Assembly: GCA_021776785.1 (NCBI GenBank)
Contig: JAJFFF010000034.1
Location: 1-54,965 of the forward strand
Length of the DNA stretch: 54,965 nt
Source of the DNA: Planctomycetota bacterium
GTDB lineage: Bacteria > Planctomycetota > PLA2
Reading direction: 5' to 3'
In this document: piece by piece, positions 23,064 to 31,274 of the stretch
Layout: each line of letters begins with the position of its first letter
Numbering within the stretch: position 1 is the stretch's first letter
Notes under the pieces: generated by a model
The model's database searches: none
What the model was told of the DNA's origin: nothing
Seen by the model: the letters and a program-made list of their open reading frames with translations, nothing else
Translations under genes and position numbers: made by a program

Positions 23064-24293
23064 TTAGTCGCGTTCGAGTCGGAGTTTGACTTGGCGTCGT
23101 TGGCCCTTGCGCAAAACGGAATACGTTACGACGTCGCCGACCTTTCGCTTGAGTCGAAACCACGAGTGGTAGTGCGACATGTCGGCAAAGTCGTTCTCGC
23201 CATCCACGGCGTACACAATGTCACCGCGTCGAATGCCCGCCGCCGCCGCGCGCTGTCCGGTCTTCGAGTAGCGTCCCCACGTGACGATGTACCTCACGCG
23301 AAATGCGAGGCCTTCCGTCTTGAGACCGAGCGTTTGTTTCTCGGCGACGGTCAACGGTTTGCCGCCAAATCCCGGTTTCGGCCAGCGATTCCATTTCATG
23401 GCGCGCCATGCATAGGTCGCCGGGTCCGCGACTTTCCAACGGCGCTTTAGGCTGAGCCGCGCGCGCATGGTTTGATCGCCGCGGATAAACGACAGTTCGA
23501 GCGTTCCGCCCCCGTCCGGGATGGCATGCAGCGCGCGCTGGAAGTCGCCGAACGTAAGAACCGGTTGCCCGTTTGCTGCGACGATCTGATCGCCGGGCGC
23601 CAGTTTCGCGCGCGCACTCGAAGACGACGGCGCAACCGTTGTGATCGCCGGCGGGTTTTGCGTATCGAGAGCGATTCCGATCTGAATCGGATCGGGGTAG
23701 GGCCAAAAGTGTTGCCGTTCGCGTTTTCGCCCAGCGGTGCGAGCGCGGGTGTCGTGCACATTGTGGCAGTGAAAGCACTTCTTCGGCGGGGCGCCGTCAA
23801 AGATCTGTTCGATGCGGACGGGCTTACGTGCGGCTCGCTTTTTTGGGTTCTTCGCGTACTTCATGTGCGAAGTGAGACCCGCTTTCAGAACGCGCACCAT
23901 CGAAGGGATCGTGAGGTGCGACTCGGCGTCGTGCCCATCGCGCCCACCAAACGTGTGATAGATCTCGCCGTCGGCGTTCATTAGCAGCGCGGCAAACGTC
24001 AGGTCATAGTCGAAGTGGTAGATGTTTAGGTCAACGCCGCGCATGTCCGTGACGCGCACGCACACGTAGGGCTTAGCGGCGGTTACAAGTTCGGCGGTGG
24101 GACGAGCAACCTGCCCGTCGAAGGATGCACAGTCCTTTCAAGGGGTTCAGCGAAACACGATCAACATCGGGCGGCCGCTCTTTTGGGCGAACGCGCGAGC
24201 CGCGTTGAGGTCGTTTCGCCAGTCGATCGTTTCGGAACTTCCGCTCGCGCTCGCGAGCAAACCAACCAGCAGCAGGGATGTGGTGCAACGCAT
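23064..24293 (-). CDS. Thioredoxin-PDZ selenoprotein with in-frame UxxU (two TGA codons)
   Basis: 409 codons from ATG 24293 to TAA 23064, with TGA at codons 49 (24147-24149) and 52 (24138-24140). Residues 1-18 are a signal peptide; IDWRNDLNAARAFAQKSGRP then MLIVFR-U-T-P-U-K-D-C is the beta-alpha-beta start of a thioredoxin fold with Sec at both CxxC positions and a third thiol, Cys55. GVDLNIYHFDYDLTFAALLMNADG completes the fold. A CxxCH haem c motif lies at Cys173-His177, then two PDZ-like regions (KLAPGDQIVAANGQPV, AGIRRGDIVYAVDGE). Likely a periplasmic redox protein. A caller ignoring Sec would start at GTG 24065 and lose the active site. Confidence 0.85.
24101..24119 (-). promoter_or_regulatory. 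Candidate bacterial SECIS stem-loop
   Basis: In the mRNA, GACGGGCA pairs with UGCUCGUC (8 bp including one G-U) around a GGU loop. The loop starts 26 nt after the second UGA and 35 nt after the first, within the roughly 16-37 nt window reported for bacterial SECIS, with G at the first loop positions. A smaller hairpin (AAGGA/UCCUU) lies between. It overlaps coding sequence, as bacterial SECIS elements do. Confidence 0.7.
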
Positions 24294-24294
24294 T

Positions 24295-24319
24295 GCGCCA
24301 GTGTAGCGAGATCTGGCGC
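24295..24319 (-). promoter_or_regulatory. Inverted repeat just before the selenoprotein start
   Basis: A perfect 7-bp inverted repeat (GCGCCAG/CTGGCGC, loop of 11) fills the 25-bp gap between the stop of the upstream gene and ATG 24293. It lacks a T-run, so it is more likely a translational control structure or operator than a terminator. Confidence 0.35.
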
Positions 24320-26136
24320 TACGCGGGCGGCGTGATCGTAATCTCGGTCAGGACGGTGTCGCCGAGGTCGGCATCGCCGTTTCGATCTTGGCCCGCTGCC
24401 GCCTCGGAGGTGGGGATCAAGAACACGTCGGGCGTGATCTCGAGGGGCGGCAGCAGGTCGGCTGCCGCCGTATCCGACACTTCGGGTGTGGGCGCGACGA
24501 CGACGGGCACGCCGCCGTCGGAGTTCACTTGGATGAGCACGAGGACGCGGTCGTCGGTGTCGCCGTCTTGGTTCAGGTCGCCAAACGGAACGGACTGACC
24601 TTCATTGAGAATGACCGCGAGACGCAGATCGTTGAGCGCGGGGCGCACGAACGCAAAATCCGTCGAGACAATCGCGAGGTTGCGCGACGACAAGGTGTCG
24701 AGGCGCACGTAGCGCAAAACGGAATCGTCGGTATCGCCGTCTTCGTTGAGCGGGCCCGTGCCGTTGCTGGCTTCGATCACCGAGACGATCGCGTCGTCGT
24801 CGCGCAGCGTCATGCTCGCGACCGCGAGGCCTAAGTTGGTGATGGCGCCCGTTGTCGTGTCGAGACGGTGAAGGACCTGGTCGTCGTCGTCGCCGTCTTG
24901 GTTGAGGTCGGTTCCGTCGAAGATGCCTTCGTTCGCCTCGCTGACGGCAAAGAGGCCGCGCGCACCGTCGATCACGCTCGGAACGCCGCCGACGGCGATG
25001 GGGACGATGTTTAAGGTGCCGGGCGCCGTCGTCGTGTCGACCCACGCGAGGACCGCGTCGAACGGATCTCCGTCCGTGTTTAAGTCCTGATTGAAGTGGC
25101 CGCCTTCGGTGATCGCGACGATCACGTGGTCGCGTCCAACGGCCAGACCCGCCTGTGAGAAAGCCGCGACCGCGAACCCCGACGCGGCGCCGCTGAACGG
25201 AGTTTGTTCACCCAGCCCGGAGCTCACGTTGAACACGGCGAGGATGGCGTCGGTCTGGTCGGCGTCGAGATTGAGATCAGCCCCGCTCGTAGCCTCGTCG
25301 ATCAGATACACCGCCGCACTGTCGGTGAGGGCGTACGGCAACGTCGCGACCGAACGGGCGAAATCGACGAACGTGGGAAGGCCCGGTTGAAAGTCGACCA
25401 TGGACAACACGTTGTCGAGTTGATCGCCGTCGGCGTTTAGGTCGAGGCCCGCGGACGGTTCGCTCCGCGCGATCAGGACACGTCCATTGCGCGCGATCAG
25501 CGGCCGGTTCGTGGCCACGGGGCCTGGGATCGCGGGCGCTAAGGCGCCCGAAATATCATCGAACGGAACGGCGATCGTGTCGAGCATGTCACCGTCGAAA
25601 TTGAGATCGAATCCGTCGCCGGCTTCCGATCGTAGAAGCACGAACCCGCCTGCCGTGCCGACGCTGTTGCCGACCGCCGGCGCCGCGATCGCGAGATTTT
25701 GCGTGATCTGCGACGCGACGTGATGGACGTGCCACACGTTGTCGAGTTGATCGCCGTCGCCGTTTAAGTCCAACCCCTGCGCCGGTTCGCTGACGGTGAA
25801 CGCGAATCGTTGGTTGCTCGCGATGACACGGCCGGCGCACGCGAGACTCAGGTTCTGCGTGGCGTCCGTGCGCGTGTCGAGGCGTGTGATCACGCGATCC
25901 GCTACGTCGAGATCACCGTTGAGATCGACCCCCGCTTGCATCTCCGAAACGGGGACGAGCACGATGTCGCCCACGCGCGCCAGGTCGCCGAAGCTGTTGT
26001 CGACGGGCAGGCCCGTCGAGCGCGCCGTCGTGATGGGGTCAGGCGGCGGGGGCGGCGGATCGGGGTCGCCGCCACCGCTTCCGCCACCGCACGCGGCAAG
26101 AAGCGGAATGAGAATCGAAAATAAGGCTCTCGGCAT
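24319..26136 (-). CDS. Lipoprotein with repeated Ca-binding DxNxDGD loops
   Basis: 605 aa from ATG 26136 (a GTG at 26163 is also open). Signal with lipobox LAAC (Cys16), then a glycine/proline linker (PDPPPPPPDP). The body repeats a unit of about 60 residues containing an EF-hand-like calcium loop: VDLNGDLDVADRV, LDLNGDGDQLDNV, FDLNFDGDMLDTI, LDLNADGDQLDNV, ADLNLDADQTDAI, and four more to the C-terminus. Probably an outer-membrane or surface beta-propeller stabilised by calcium. Function unknown. It lies 25 bp upstream of the selenoprotein gene on the same strand. Confidence 0.85.
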   Translation of the reverse strand: MPRALFSILIPLLAACGGGSGGGDPDPPPPPPDPITTARSTGLPVDNSFGDLARVGDIVLVPVSEMQAGVDLNGDLDVADRVITRLDTRTDATQNLSLACAGRVIASNQRFAFTVSEPAQGLDLNGDGDQLDNVWHVHHVASQITQNLAIAAPAVGNSVGTAGGFVLLRSEAGDGFDLNFDGDMLDTIAVPFDDISGALAPAIPGPVATNRPLIARNGRVLIARSEPSAGLDLNADGDQLDNVLSMVDFQPGLPTFVDFARSVATLPYALTDSAAVYLIDEATSGADLNLDADQTDAILAVFNVSSGLGEQTPFSGAASGFAVAAFSQAGLAVGRDHVIVAITEGGHFNQDLNTDGDPFDAVLAWVDTTTAPGTLNIVPIAVGGVPSVIDGARGLFAVSEANEGIFDGTDLNQDGDDDDQVLHRLDTTTGAITNLGLAVASMTLRDDDAIVSVIEASNGTGPLNEDGDTDDSVLRYVRLDTLSSRNLAIVSTDFAFVRPALNDLRLAVILNEGQSVPFGDLNQDGDTDDRVLVLIQVNSDGGVPVVVAPTPEVSDTAAADLLPPLEITPDVFLIPTSEAAAGQDRNGDADLGDTVLTEITITPPA

Positions 26137-26163
26137 GAACTTAAGAAAGAGTGCGCTCAGCAC

Positions 26164-26340
26164 CCCTTCACCCCATCCACAACGATATCGCCCGCAACCG
26201 CCCTTTTCAACGCGCGCCCGACCGGCTTAGTTTCAATCCGTCCTGTTCTGTCACCGTTTCGTCTTCAGATCCACGTTTCTGGTGCGGATCGGGTGTGCGC
26301 GGCCCGTTGTGATTTCGCGTGTGCCGCTAAGATGCGCGAC
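26164..26340. other. Divergent intergenic region
   Basis: This 177-bp gap separates the Ca-repeat lipoprotein and the SDR gene and must carry promoters for both. I see no convincing boxes, hairpin or small ORF in it. Confidence 0.5.
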
Positions 26341-27189
26341 ATGGAGCGACTGAAAAACAAGTCCGTACTGATCACAGGGGCCAGTGCGGGCATCGGTGCC
26401 GCCACAGCGCGCCTGATGGCTGGGGCCGGGGCGCGGGTGGTTCTGAACGCGCGTCGGGCGGATCGGCTCGAAGCACTGGCGAACGAAACGGGCGCTTCCG
26501 TCGTGGCGGGTGACATCACCGACCCGGCCGTGCGCGCGCGGCTTGTCGCGGCCGCGGGCGAGAGCGTTGATTTTCTCATCAACAACGCGGGGTACGGCGA
26601 ACCCGGTCCCGTGGAGACGGTGTCCGAGGAGGACGCGCGCCGACAGTTCGAGGTCAACTTTTTTGCAGCGGCCGAAATGATGCGCGCCGTGTTGCCGGGC
26701 ATGCGTGCGCGGCGCGCGGGCCACATCGTCAACATCTCGTCGGTCGCGGGCCGATTCGGGTACCCGCTGTTTGGTTGGTACTGCGCGACCAAACATGCGC
26801 TTGAGGGATTATCCGATGCGTTGCGCGTGGAAGTCGCGCCCTGGAACGTCAAGGTTGTCCTGATCGAACCGGGCCCTGTGCGCACGGAGTTCTTCGACGT
26901 CACCATCAAGAAGGCCGCGCCGCATATGGAAGACGCGGACTCGCCGTACGCCCCGTTTTTCCAAAACGTCGAGGCCATCGAGAAGGACTTCATGAAGCAG
27001 GCGACCACTCCCGAAAACGTGGCCAAGGTCGTCCTCAAAGCTTGTTCGAAAAAGAATCCGTCGGGCCGCTACGCCGTGACCGGCATGGCAAGAACGGCGA
27101 TCGCCGCGTCCAGGCTGCTTCCGCGCGCTTGGTTGGACGCGGGCATCCGGCGCCAGTTCAAAATCCCCGGCAAAGACGAGGTGCGGTAG
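26341..27189 (+). CDS. Short-chain dehydrogenase/reductase
   Basis: 282 aa; ATG 26341 was chosen (ATG 26332 also possible). Classical SDR: TGASAGIGAATARL nucleotide-binding Gly motif at residues 10-23, NNAGYG, catalytic Ser in NISSVAGRFG, and Tyr147/Lys151 in YCATK. The Arg after the second strand (LNARRADRLE) suggests NADP(H). The C-terminal extension (about 215-282) with IRRQFKIPGK resembles the DltE/YqjQ type that acts on lipid-like or keto substrates. Substrate unknown. It runs into the large FG-GAP gene 20 bp downstream. Confidence 0.9.
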   Translation: MERLKNKSVLITGASAGIGAATARLMAGAGARVVLNARRADRLEALANETGASVVAGDITDPAVRARLVAAAGESVDFLINNAGYGEPGPVETVSEEDARRQFEVNFFAAAEMMRAVLPGMRARRAGHIVNISSVAGRFGYPLFGWYCATKHALEGLSDALRVEVAPWNVKVVLIEPGPVRTEFFDVTIKKAAPHMEDADSPYAPFFQNVEAIEKDFMKQATTPENVAKVVLKACSKKNPSGRYAVTGMARTAIAASRLLPRAWLDAGIRRQFKIPGKDEVR

Positions 27190-27209
27190 ACTTGTTGGAC
27201 TCTGGGGCG

Positions 27210-30200
27210 ATGGTGACGGCGGACTTATCGATGCGCGCAACTTCCGCTTGGAACCGAAACAAACTCGCGACGCTGTTTGTGTTTGCGTTGCTGGGCGCCC
27301 CGGTGTTCGCCGCTCCGCCCAAGGTCGAAGATGTGCTCGACGCGCACGCGCGCGCCGTTGGTCCGGTGACATCGCTGAAGTCGTTGCGCGCCCGTTCGCA
27401 TTTACGCGTGGGCGGCGAGGTGTTTCGCAACGTGATGACGACGTGGCGACTTCCCGACGAGTGCGTCCGCGAGATCCCGCAGGACCGGGGCGCCTGGATC
27501 GAAAGCTTTGGCGCCGACGGTGCGTATGTCAGTCGTGGCGCGTTCGCGCGCTACCGGCCGCGGCTTCAAACGACAGCGGGCGGCTATTACCTGTTCGCGG
27601 CTTTGGCCCAGCCCGTCCCCATGATTGGCTACCTCTCCGATCCGAGTACGCAGCGGCGACTCAAAGTTGGCCAGGCCACGATCAAGGGTGCGCGTCACAA
27701 CGTGCTCTACAGCGAAGCGGATGCGCAGGGAGTGCGCGCCGTTTACATATTTGATCCGAAGACCGGTCTACTCGCGAACCTGCGATTTGAGATCGAGGCG
27801 AACAAACCGATCGCGAACGTCACCTATCGCGATTACCGCCGCGTGGGCGACGTCATGTTGCCTCACGAGACGTATGCGTATGTGCGTCGTTGGCGTGAGG
27901 ATGCCGCCCAACGCGCGATTGTTCCGCTCAAGCCGATCACGCGTGAACAACGAGTTGTGAACTGGGAACTCAATCCCAACATTGATGCGCAGCACTTTGG
28001 GCCGCGCGGGCTCGGCGCGGGCGGCGGCAAGGACTTCGTCGGGCAAACGCTCGCGACGGGTGTTTCGCCTTACGAGGTGGCGATCGGCGACCTCGACGGG
28101 GACGGTAAAGCCGACGTGGCGGTCGCGCACTGGGGTGGGGCTACGGTGCACTTCGGTGGCGCCTGGAAGACGCCCGTCTCGGTCAAGTTGGGCGGCGGAC
28201 ATCATCGCGGCGCGGCGATTGTGGACTCCGATGGCGATGGACGCTTTGAGTTTGTGACGACGTCAAACATCAAGCCGGACAACACCTACTTTCGCGTGCG
28301 GTTTGATGCCAAGCGCGTGGCGGACGTCAGCCGCAACTACGGCGCTCCTCTGTTCACGCGCGGGATCGCGGCGCGCGATTTTGATCGTGACGGCGTGCCT
28401 GACATGGTTGCGGCCGGTTGGGGGCGCGGTGAGATCCGCATTCGTTTCGGCAATGGACTTGGTGGCGCGCGCATTATCGGCAGCGGTTGGCCGCTCGATA
28501 CCGACAAGAAGGGGCGGCGCGGGTTTGGCGTGGACGTCGGCGACGTCAACGGGGATCTCCTCGACGACATCGCCGTCGTCGACGGTGAGCGCCTTCTTAT
28601 TTTTGAGGGCGCTCCGAATCTGTCGTTTCATCCTCGCATGGCGCCGATTCCGTGTAAGCGGCCGACCGATGTGGAGTTCGTTGATCTCGACAACGACGGG
28701 CGCGACGACTTGCTTGTTGTCAGCATGGCGCCGAATGCGGACATCCCGGCTGAGCTGGCGGTCGTGGCTAACACCGGCGATTCGCTGAAGGTCATCCGCA
28801 ATCTTGAGGCCGGATCCTCGGTCCGCGATGTCGAGAGCGGCGACTTTAACGGCGACGGAAACGCGGACGCCGTGACGTCCTCGTACTTCACCGGCGAGGT
28901 GAGCGTGTTCATGGGCGATGGCGCGCGCGGTTTTGCGAAATCCGTGCGCTATCGTTGCGACCGCGGGGCGAATCGCATCGCGGTCGGTGACATCGACGGC
29001 GATGGCAGCGACGACATCGTCGTGACGAACAACCTCGCCGACACCGTCACCATCTTGCGCAACCAGACCGGCAAGCGCGCCCTTTACCGGCGACCGTCGC
29101 AATCGATGGCGCGCGCGGTTTCCGCGGCGCCCGCGCCCACGTTCCGGCTGAAGGGACTCAGCGAGACTTACGAGTTCGCCGGCGAGTTTCACGTCCCTGC
29201 CGATATCTTGGATCCGTCCGGCATTGCCGTGCTCGGCGGCGACGGCGTGCACACGCAGTTTGCGTTCGTTTCCGACAAGTCGAACGCGATCTTTCGGGGC
29301 ATCCTCGACAAGGCGGGCCGCCGTCTCCTCATTGGCCCCGCGATCCCGCTCCGTGGCCCTGGGCTCGAGCGGCGCCTCGACCTTGAAGCGATGGACTTTT
29401 ATGGCGGGAACTTTTTCCTCGGCGTCGAGTCCGACTCCACCGTGATTCGGACGGATATTTTCGGGCGCATTCTCGCCCGCGTGAAGACGAACATTCCGGT
29501 ACAGGACAACGATGGCATCGAAGCCTTGGCCATGCGCGTGCGCAAAGACGGCGCGCTCGTTCTCTACGTCCTCAAGGAGCGTTGGGGCAAGACGTTGCGG
29601 CGTCCCGAAATGCATGCGTTCGACGTGAAGGAAGATCCGTTTGAGCTCACGCCGCGTGGCAAGCCCGCGCCGCTCCCCGCCGCCGCGCCGGACTGGACCG
29701 GCGCGACGTTTTTTGGGCAGCGCCTGTTTGCGGTCAGTCGTTTCGGTCGTTTTATCGCCGAGTTTTCCTTCGTCGATGATGGGGTCCAGGATGCGCCGAA
29801 AAGCGCCAACTTTCGCGCGCTCACCGACGGCGAACTCGGTCTTCTCTATGAGCCGCAACCGCTCTTCGGCTTAGTCGAGGGGATGGCGTTTGATCCCCAG
29901 GGCGATCTCTTGTTGGTCGTCGACCACAACGGCCGGGAGATCGGAAAGAAGGGGCGCAACCGTGCGAACGCCGGGCGGATTCTGTGGTTTCGCAACGTGT
30001 CGAAGACCGGCACGCGCAAGCGTCTCGACCGTGTCGAGTTGCGTCAGATCTTGGTGCCGGTCGCCGGTGCGCGAATCGCGCCTGAGGTGAAGTTGACGCC
30101 TGCCCAGGCCCTGGTGATTGCTCGCGCGATCGCCCAACGCGCCCGTCGCGGCGAAGACATCGATTCCCTTGCGGCGGAGTCCGCCTACACCAAGGATCCG

Positions 30201-30386
30201 CTTCCGATTCGCTTGGACATTGTTCGCCACGTTACGAAGGCGCCGCCGGGAGTGTTCCGGTTGCAGGATCTGCCCCGCGCGCTGGGGCGCATGGCGTTTC
30301 GTTTAGACGTCGGCGAAGTAAGTATCTGCGAGTTCCATCCGAAGGAATCACCGGATGGTTATCGCGTCGTGGTGCGCGTTCAGTGA
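27210..30386 (+). CDS. Large exported FG-GAP/VCBS repeat protein with C-terminal parvulin domain
   Basis: 1058 aa; start ATG 27210 or 27231 (MRATSAWNRN). Order of parts: signal peptide to APVFAAPP; residues about 40-260 LolA-like region (VEDVLDAHARAVG...SLKSLRA); about 280-640 seven or so FG-GAP repeats with Ca loops (IGDLDGDGKADVAVAHW, RDFDRDGVPDMVAAGW, GDIDGDGSDDIVVTNN); about 660-960 an esterase-like/SdiA-regulated beta-propeller (YEFAGEFHVPADILDPSG, DNDGIEAL); about 970-1058 a PpiC/parvulin-like domain ending GEVSICEFHPKESPDGYRVVVRVQ. GTGA overlap with the next parvulin lipoprotein. Probably an outer-surface protein. Confidence 0.85.
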   Translation: MVTADLSMRATSAWNRNKLATLFVFALLGAPVFAAPPKVEDVLDAHARAVGPVTSLKSLRARSHLRVGGEVFRNVMTTWRLPDECVREIPQDRGAWIESFGADGAYVSRGAFARYRPRLQTTAGGYYLFAALAQPVPMIGYLSDPSTQRRLKVGQATIKGARHNVLYSEADAQGVRAVYIFDPKTGLLANLRFEIEANKPIANVTYRDYRRVGDVMLPHETYAYVRRWREDAAQRAIVPLKPITREQRVVNWELNPNIDAQHFGPRGLGAGGGKDFVGQTLATGVSPYEVAIGDLDGDGKADVAVAHWGGATVHFGGAWKTPVSVKLGGGHHRGAAIVDSDGDGRFEFVTTSNIKPDNTYFRVRFDAKRVADVSRNYGAPLFTRGIAARDFDRDGVPDMVAAGWGRGEIRIRFGNGLGGARIIGSGWPLDTDKKGRRGFGVDVGDVNGDLLDDIAVVDGERLLIFEGAPNLSFHPRMAPIPCKRPTDVEFVDLDNDGRDDLLVVSMAPNADIPAELAVVANTGDSLKVIRNLEAGSSVRDVESGDFNGDGNADAVTSSYFTGEVSVFMGDGARGFAKSVRYRCDRGANRIAVGDIDGDGSDDIVVTNNLADTVTILRNQTGKRALYRRPSQSMARAVSAAPAPTFRLKGLSETYEFAGEFHVPADILDPSGIAVLGGDGVHTQFAFVSDKSNAIFRGILDKAGRRLLIGPAIPLRGPGLERRLDLEAMDFYGGNFFLGVESDSTVIRTDIFGRILARVKTNIPVQDNDGIEALAMRVRKDGALVLYVLKERWGKTLRRPEMHAFDVKEDPFELTPRGKPAPLPAAAPDWTGATFFGQRLFAVSRFGRFIAEFSFVDDGVQDAPKSANFRALTDGELGLLYEPQPLFGLVEGMAFDPQGDLLLVVDHNGREIGKKGRNRANAGRILWFRNVSKTGTRKRLDRVELRQILVPVAGARIAPEVKLTPAQALVIARAIAQRARRGEDIDSLAAESAYTKDPLPIRLDIVRHVTKAPPGVFRLQDLPRALGRMAFRLDVGEVSICEFHPKESPDGYRVVVRVQ

Positions 30387-30982
30387 ATGGGCATCGGCAA
30401 CGCCTCATTCCCGTGTCGCCCGCGCGGCACGCGGGGCGCGCGACGCCAGCGACCACACGTTGGCTCGTGCTCGTTTTGATCACGGCGGGCGTGAGCTGCC
30501 CTGGGTGCGGCAAGTCCGACAAGCCTCCCAAGCCGCGCGCCGCGAGCGACAAAGTACACCCGGCCGATTCTGCCAAGCCCGCCCGCCACACTCCCGCCGG
30601 GATGCCGGAGCGTGTGCACTACGACCAGATCTTTGTCTCGTTTCGCGGCGTTCCTGCGGAGAAACAGTGGAGCGGCCGCACGCGCGAGGAAGCAAAGCGT
30701 CTTGCCGAGAAACTCCACGAGCGCGTGAAGCTCGGCTTTGACTTTGAAACGCTCAAACAAAAGTTCAGCGACGACCGCCTCAACGGCAAAGTGGTTCCGT
30801 TCTACGTCGGCGTCAACGACGGGCTCCCTTACCAGATCCAACGAAACGAGATCCCCCGCGAGCGCATGGCGAAAGACTTCGGCAACCAAATTTTCGCCCT
30901 CAAAGTAGGAGAGATCGCGATGGTCCCTTACGACAAAAAAGACGCCCCCTACGGCTGGCACATAGTCCGCCGCCTAAAATAA
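30383..30982 (+). CDS. Parvulin-type peptidyl-prolyl isomerase lipoprotein
   Basis: 199 aa, GTG 30383 overlapping the preceding stop (GTGA). The membrane segment WLVLVLITAGVSCPGC ends in a lipobox-like GVSC or CPGC. After a Pro/Lys linker, residues about 80-199 form a PPIC rotamase domain: VHYDQIFVSFRG, AKRLAEKLHERVKLGFDFETLKQKFSDD, and FALKVGEIAMVPYDKKDAPYGWHIVRRLK. It assists folding of exported proteins. The preceding protein carries its own parvulin-like tail, so this one may be its partner. Confidence 0.88.
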   Translation: MNGHRQRLIPVSPARHAGRATPATTRWLVLVLITAGVSCPGCGKSDKPPKPRAASDKVHPADSAKPARHTPAGMPERVHYDQIFVSFRGVPAEKQWSGRTREEAKRLAEKLHERVKLGFDFETLKQKFSDDRLNGKVVPFYVGVNDGLPYQIQRNEIPRERMAKDFGNQIFALKVGEIAMVPYDKKDAPYGWHIVRRLK

Positions 30983-31010
30983 AACCAACCCCCCAATCCA
31001 GCCCGACAAT

Positions 31011-31263
31011 GCGGTACCGGGTTGAGATTTTCTTGTCGTAACCTGCTGTGAAAACGTGGGTTAGGGGCGCAAGGTGCGGCATTGGTGCCGCACTTCTCAA
31101 GTCAATCGACAGGGCCCTGTCGAGTGTTTCCGCGATTCAAGGCCGTCTGTGGCACTTTTGATTTCTGCGCCCGCGTTGAAGTGCGACAGGAATGCCGCAC
31201 TTCGTCGCTATAAGTCGTGTACAGAAGGCAGTTTATAGCAGAAAAAATCCAACCCGGTACCGC
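31011..31263 (-). repeat. 253-bp nested-palindrome element, copy 1 (inverted)
   Basis: Begins GCGGTACCGGGTTG and ends with its complement CAACCCGGTACCGC. The inner arms (GTGCGGCATT...AATGCCGCAC) and a central palindrome CGACAGGGCCCTGTCG (31107-31122) are present. The central palindrome lies 141 bp from the right end, whereas in copies 2 and 3 it lies 141 bp from the left, so this copy is reversed. It sits between convergent genes (30982 and 31275). No frame inside. Confidence 0.92.
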
Positions 31264-31274
31264 CTTAGGGGGGG

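Noticed and set aside
23064..24065. A 333-codon gene starting at GTG 24065
   Set aside because: This start lies in the middle of a thioredoxin fold with no signal peptide; the frame upstream is coding through two TGA codons to ATG 24293.
24138..24149. A frameshift or decayed gene explanation for the two TGA codons
   Set aside because: The same frame is kept on both sides, so no frameshift is needed, and both TGA fall exactly on the CxxC positions with a SECIS-like stem after them.
31011..31263. Insertion sequence
   Set aside because: No transposase frame in any of the three 253-bp copies; at most a non-autonomous element.
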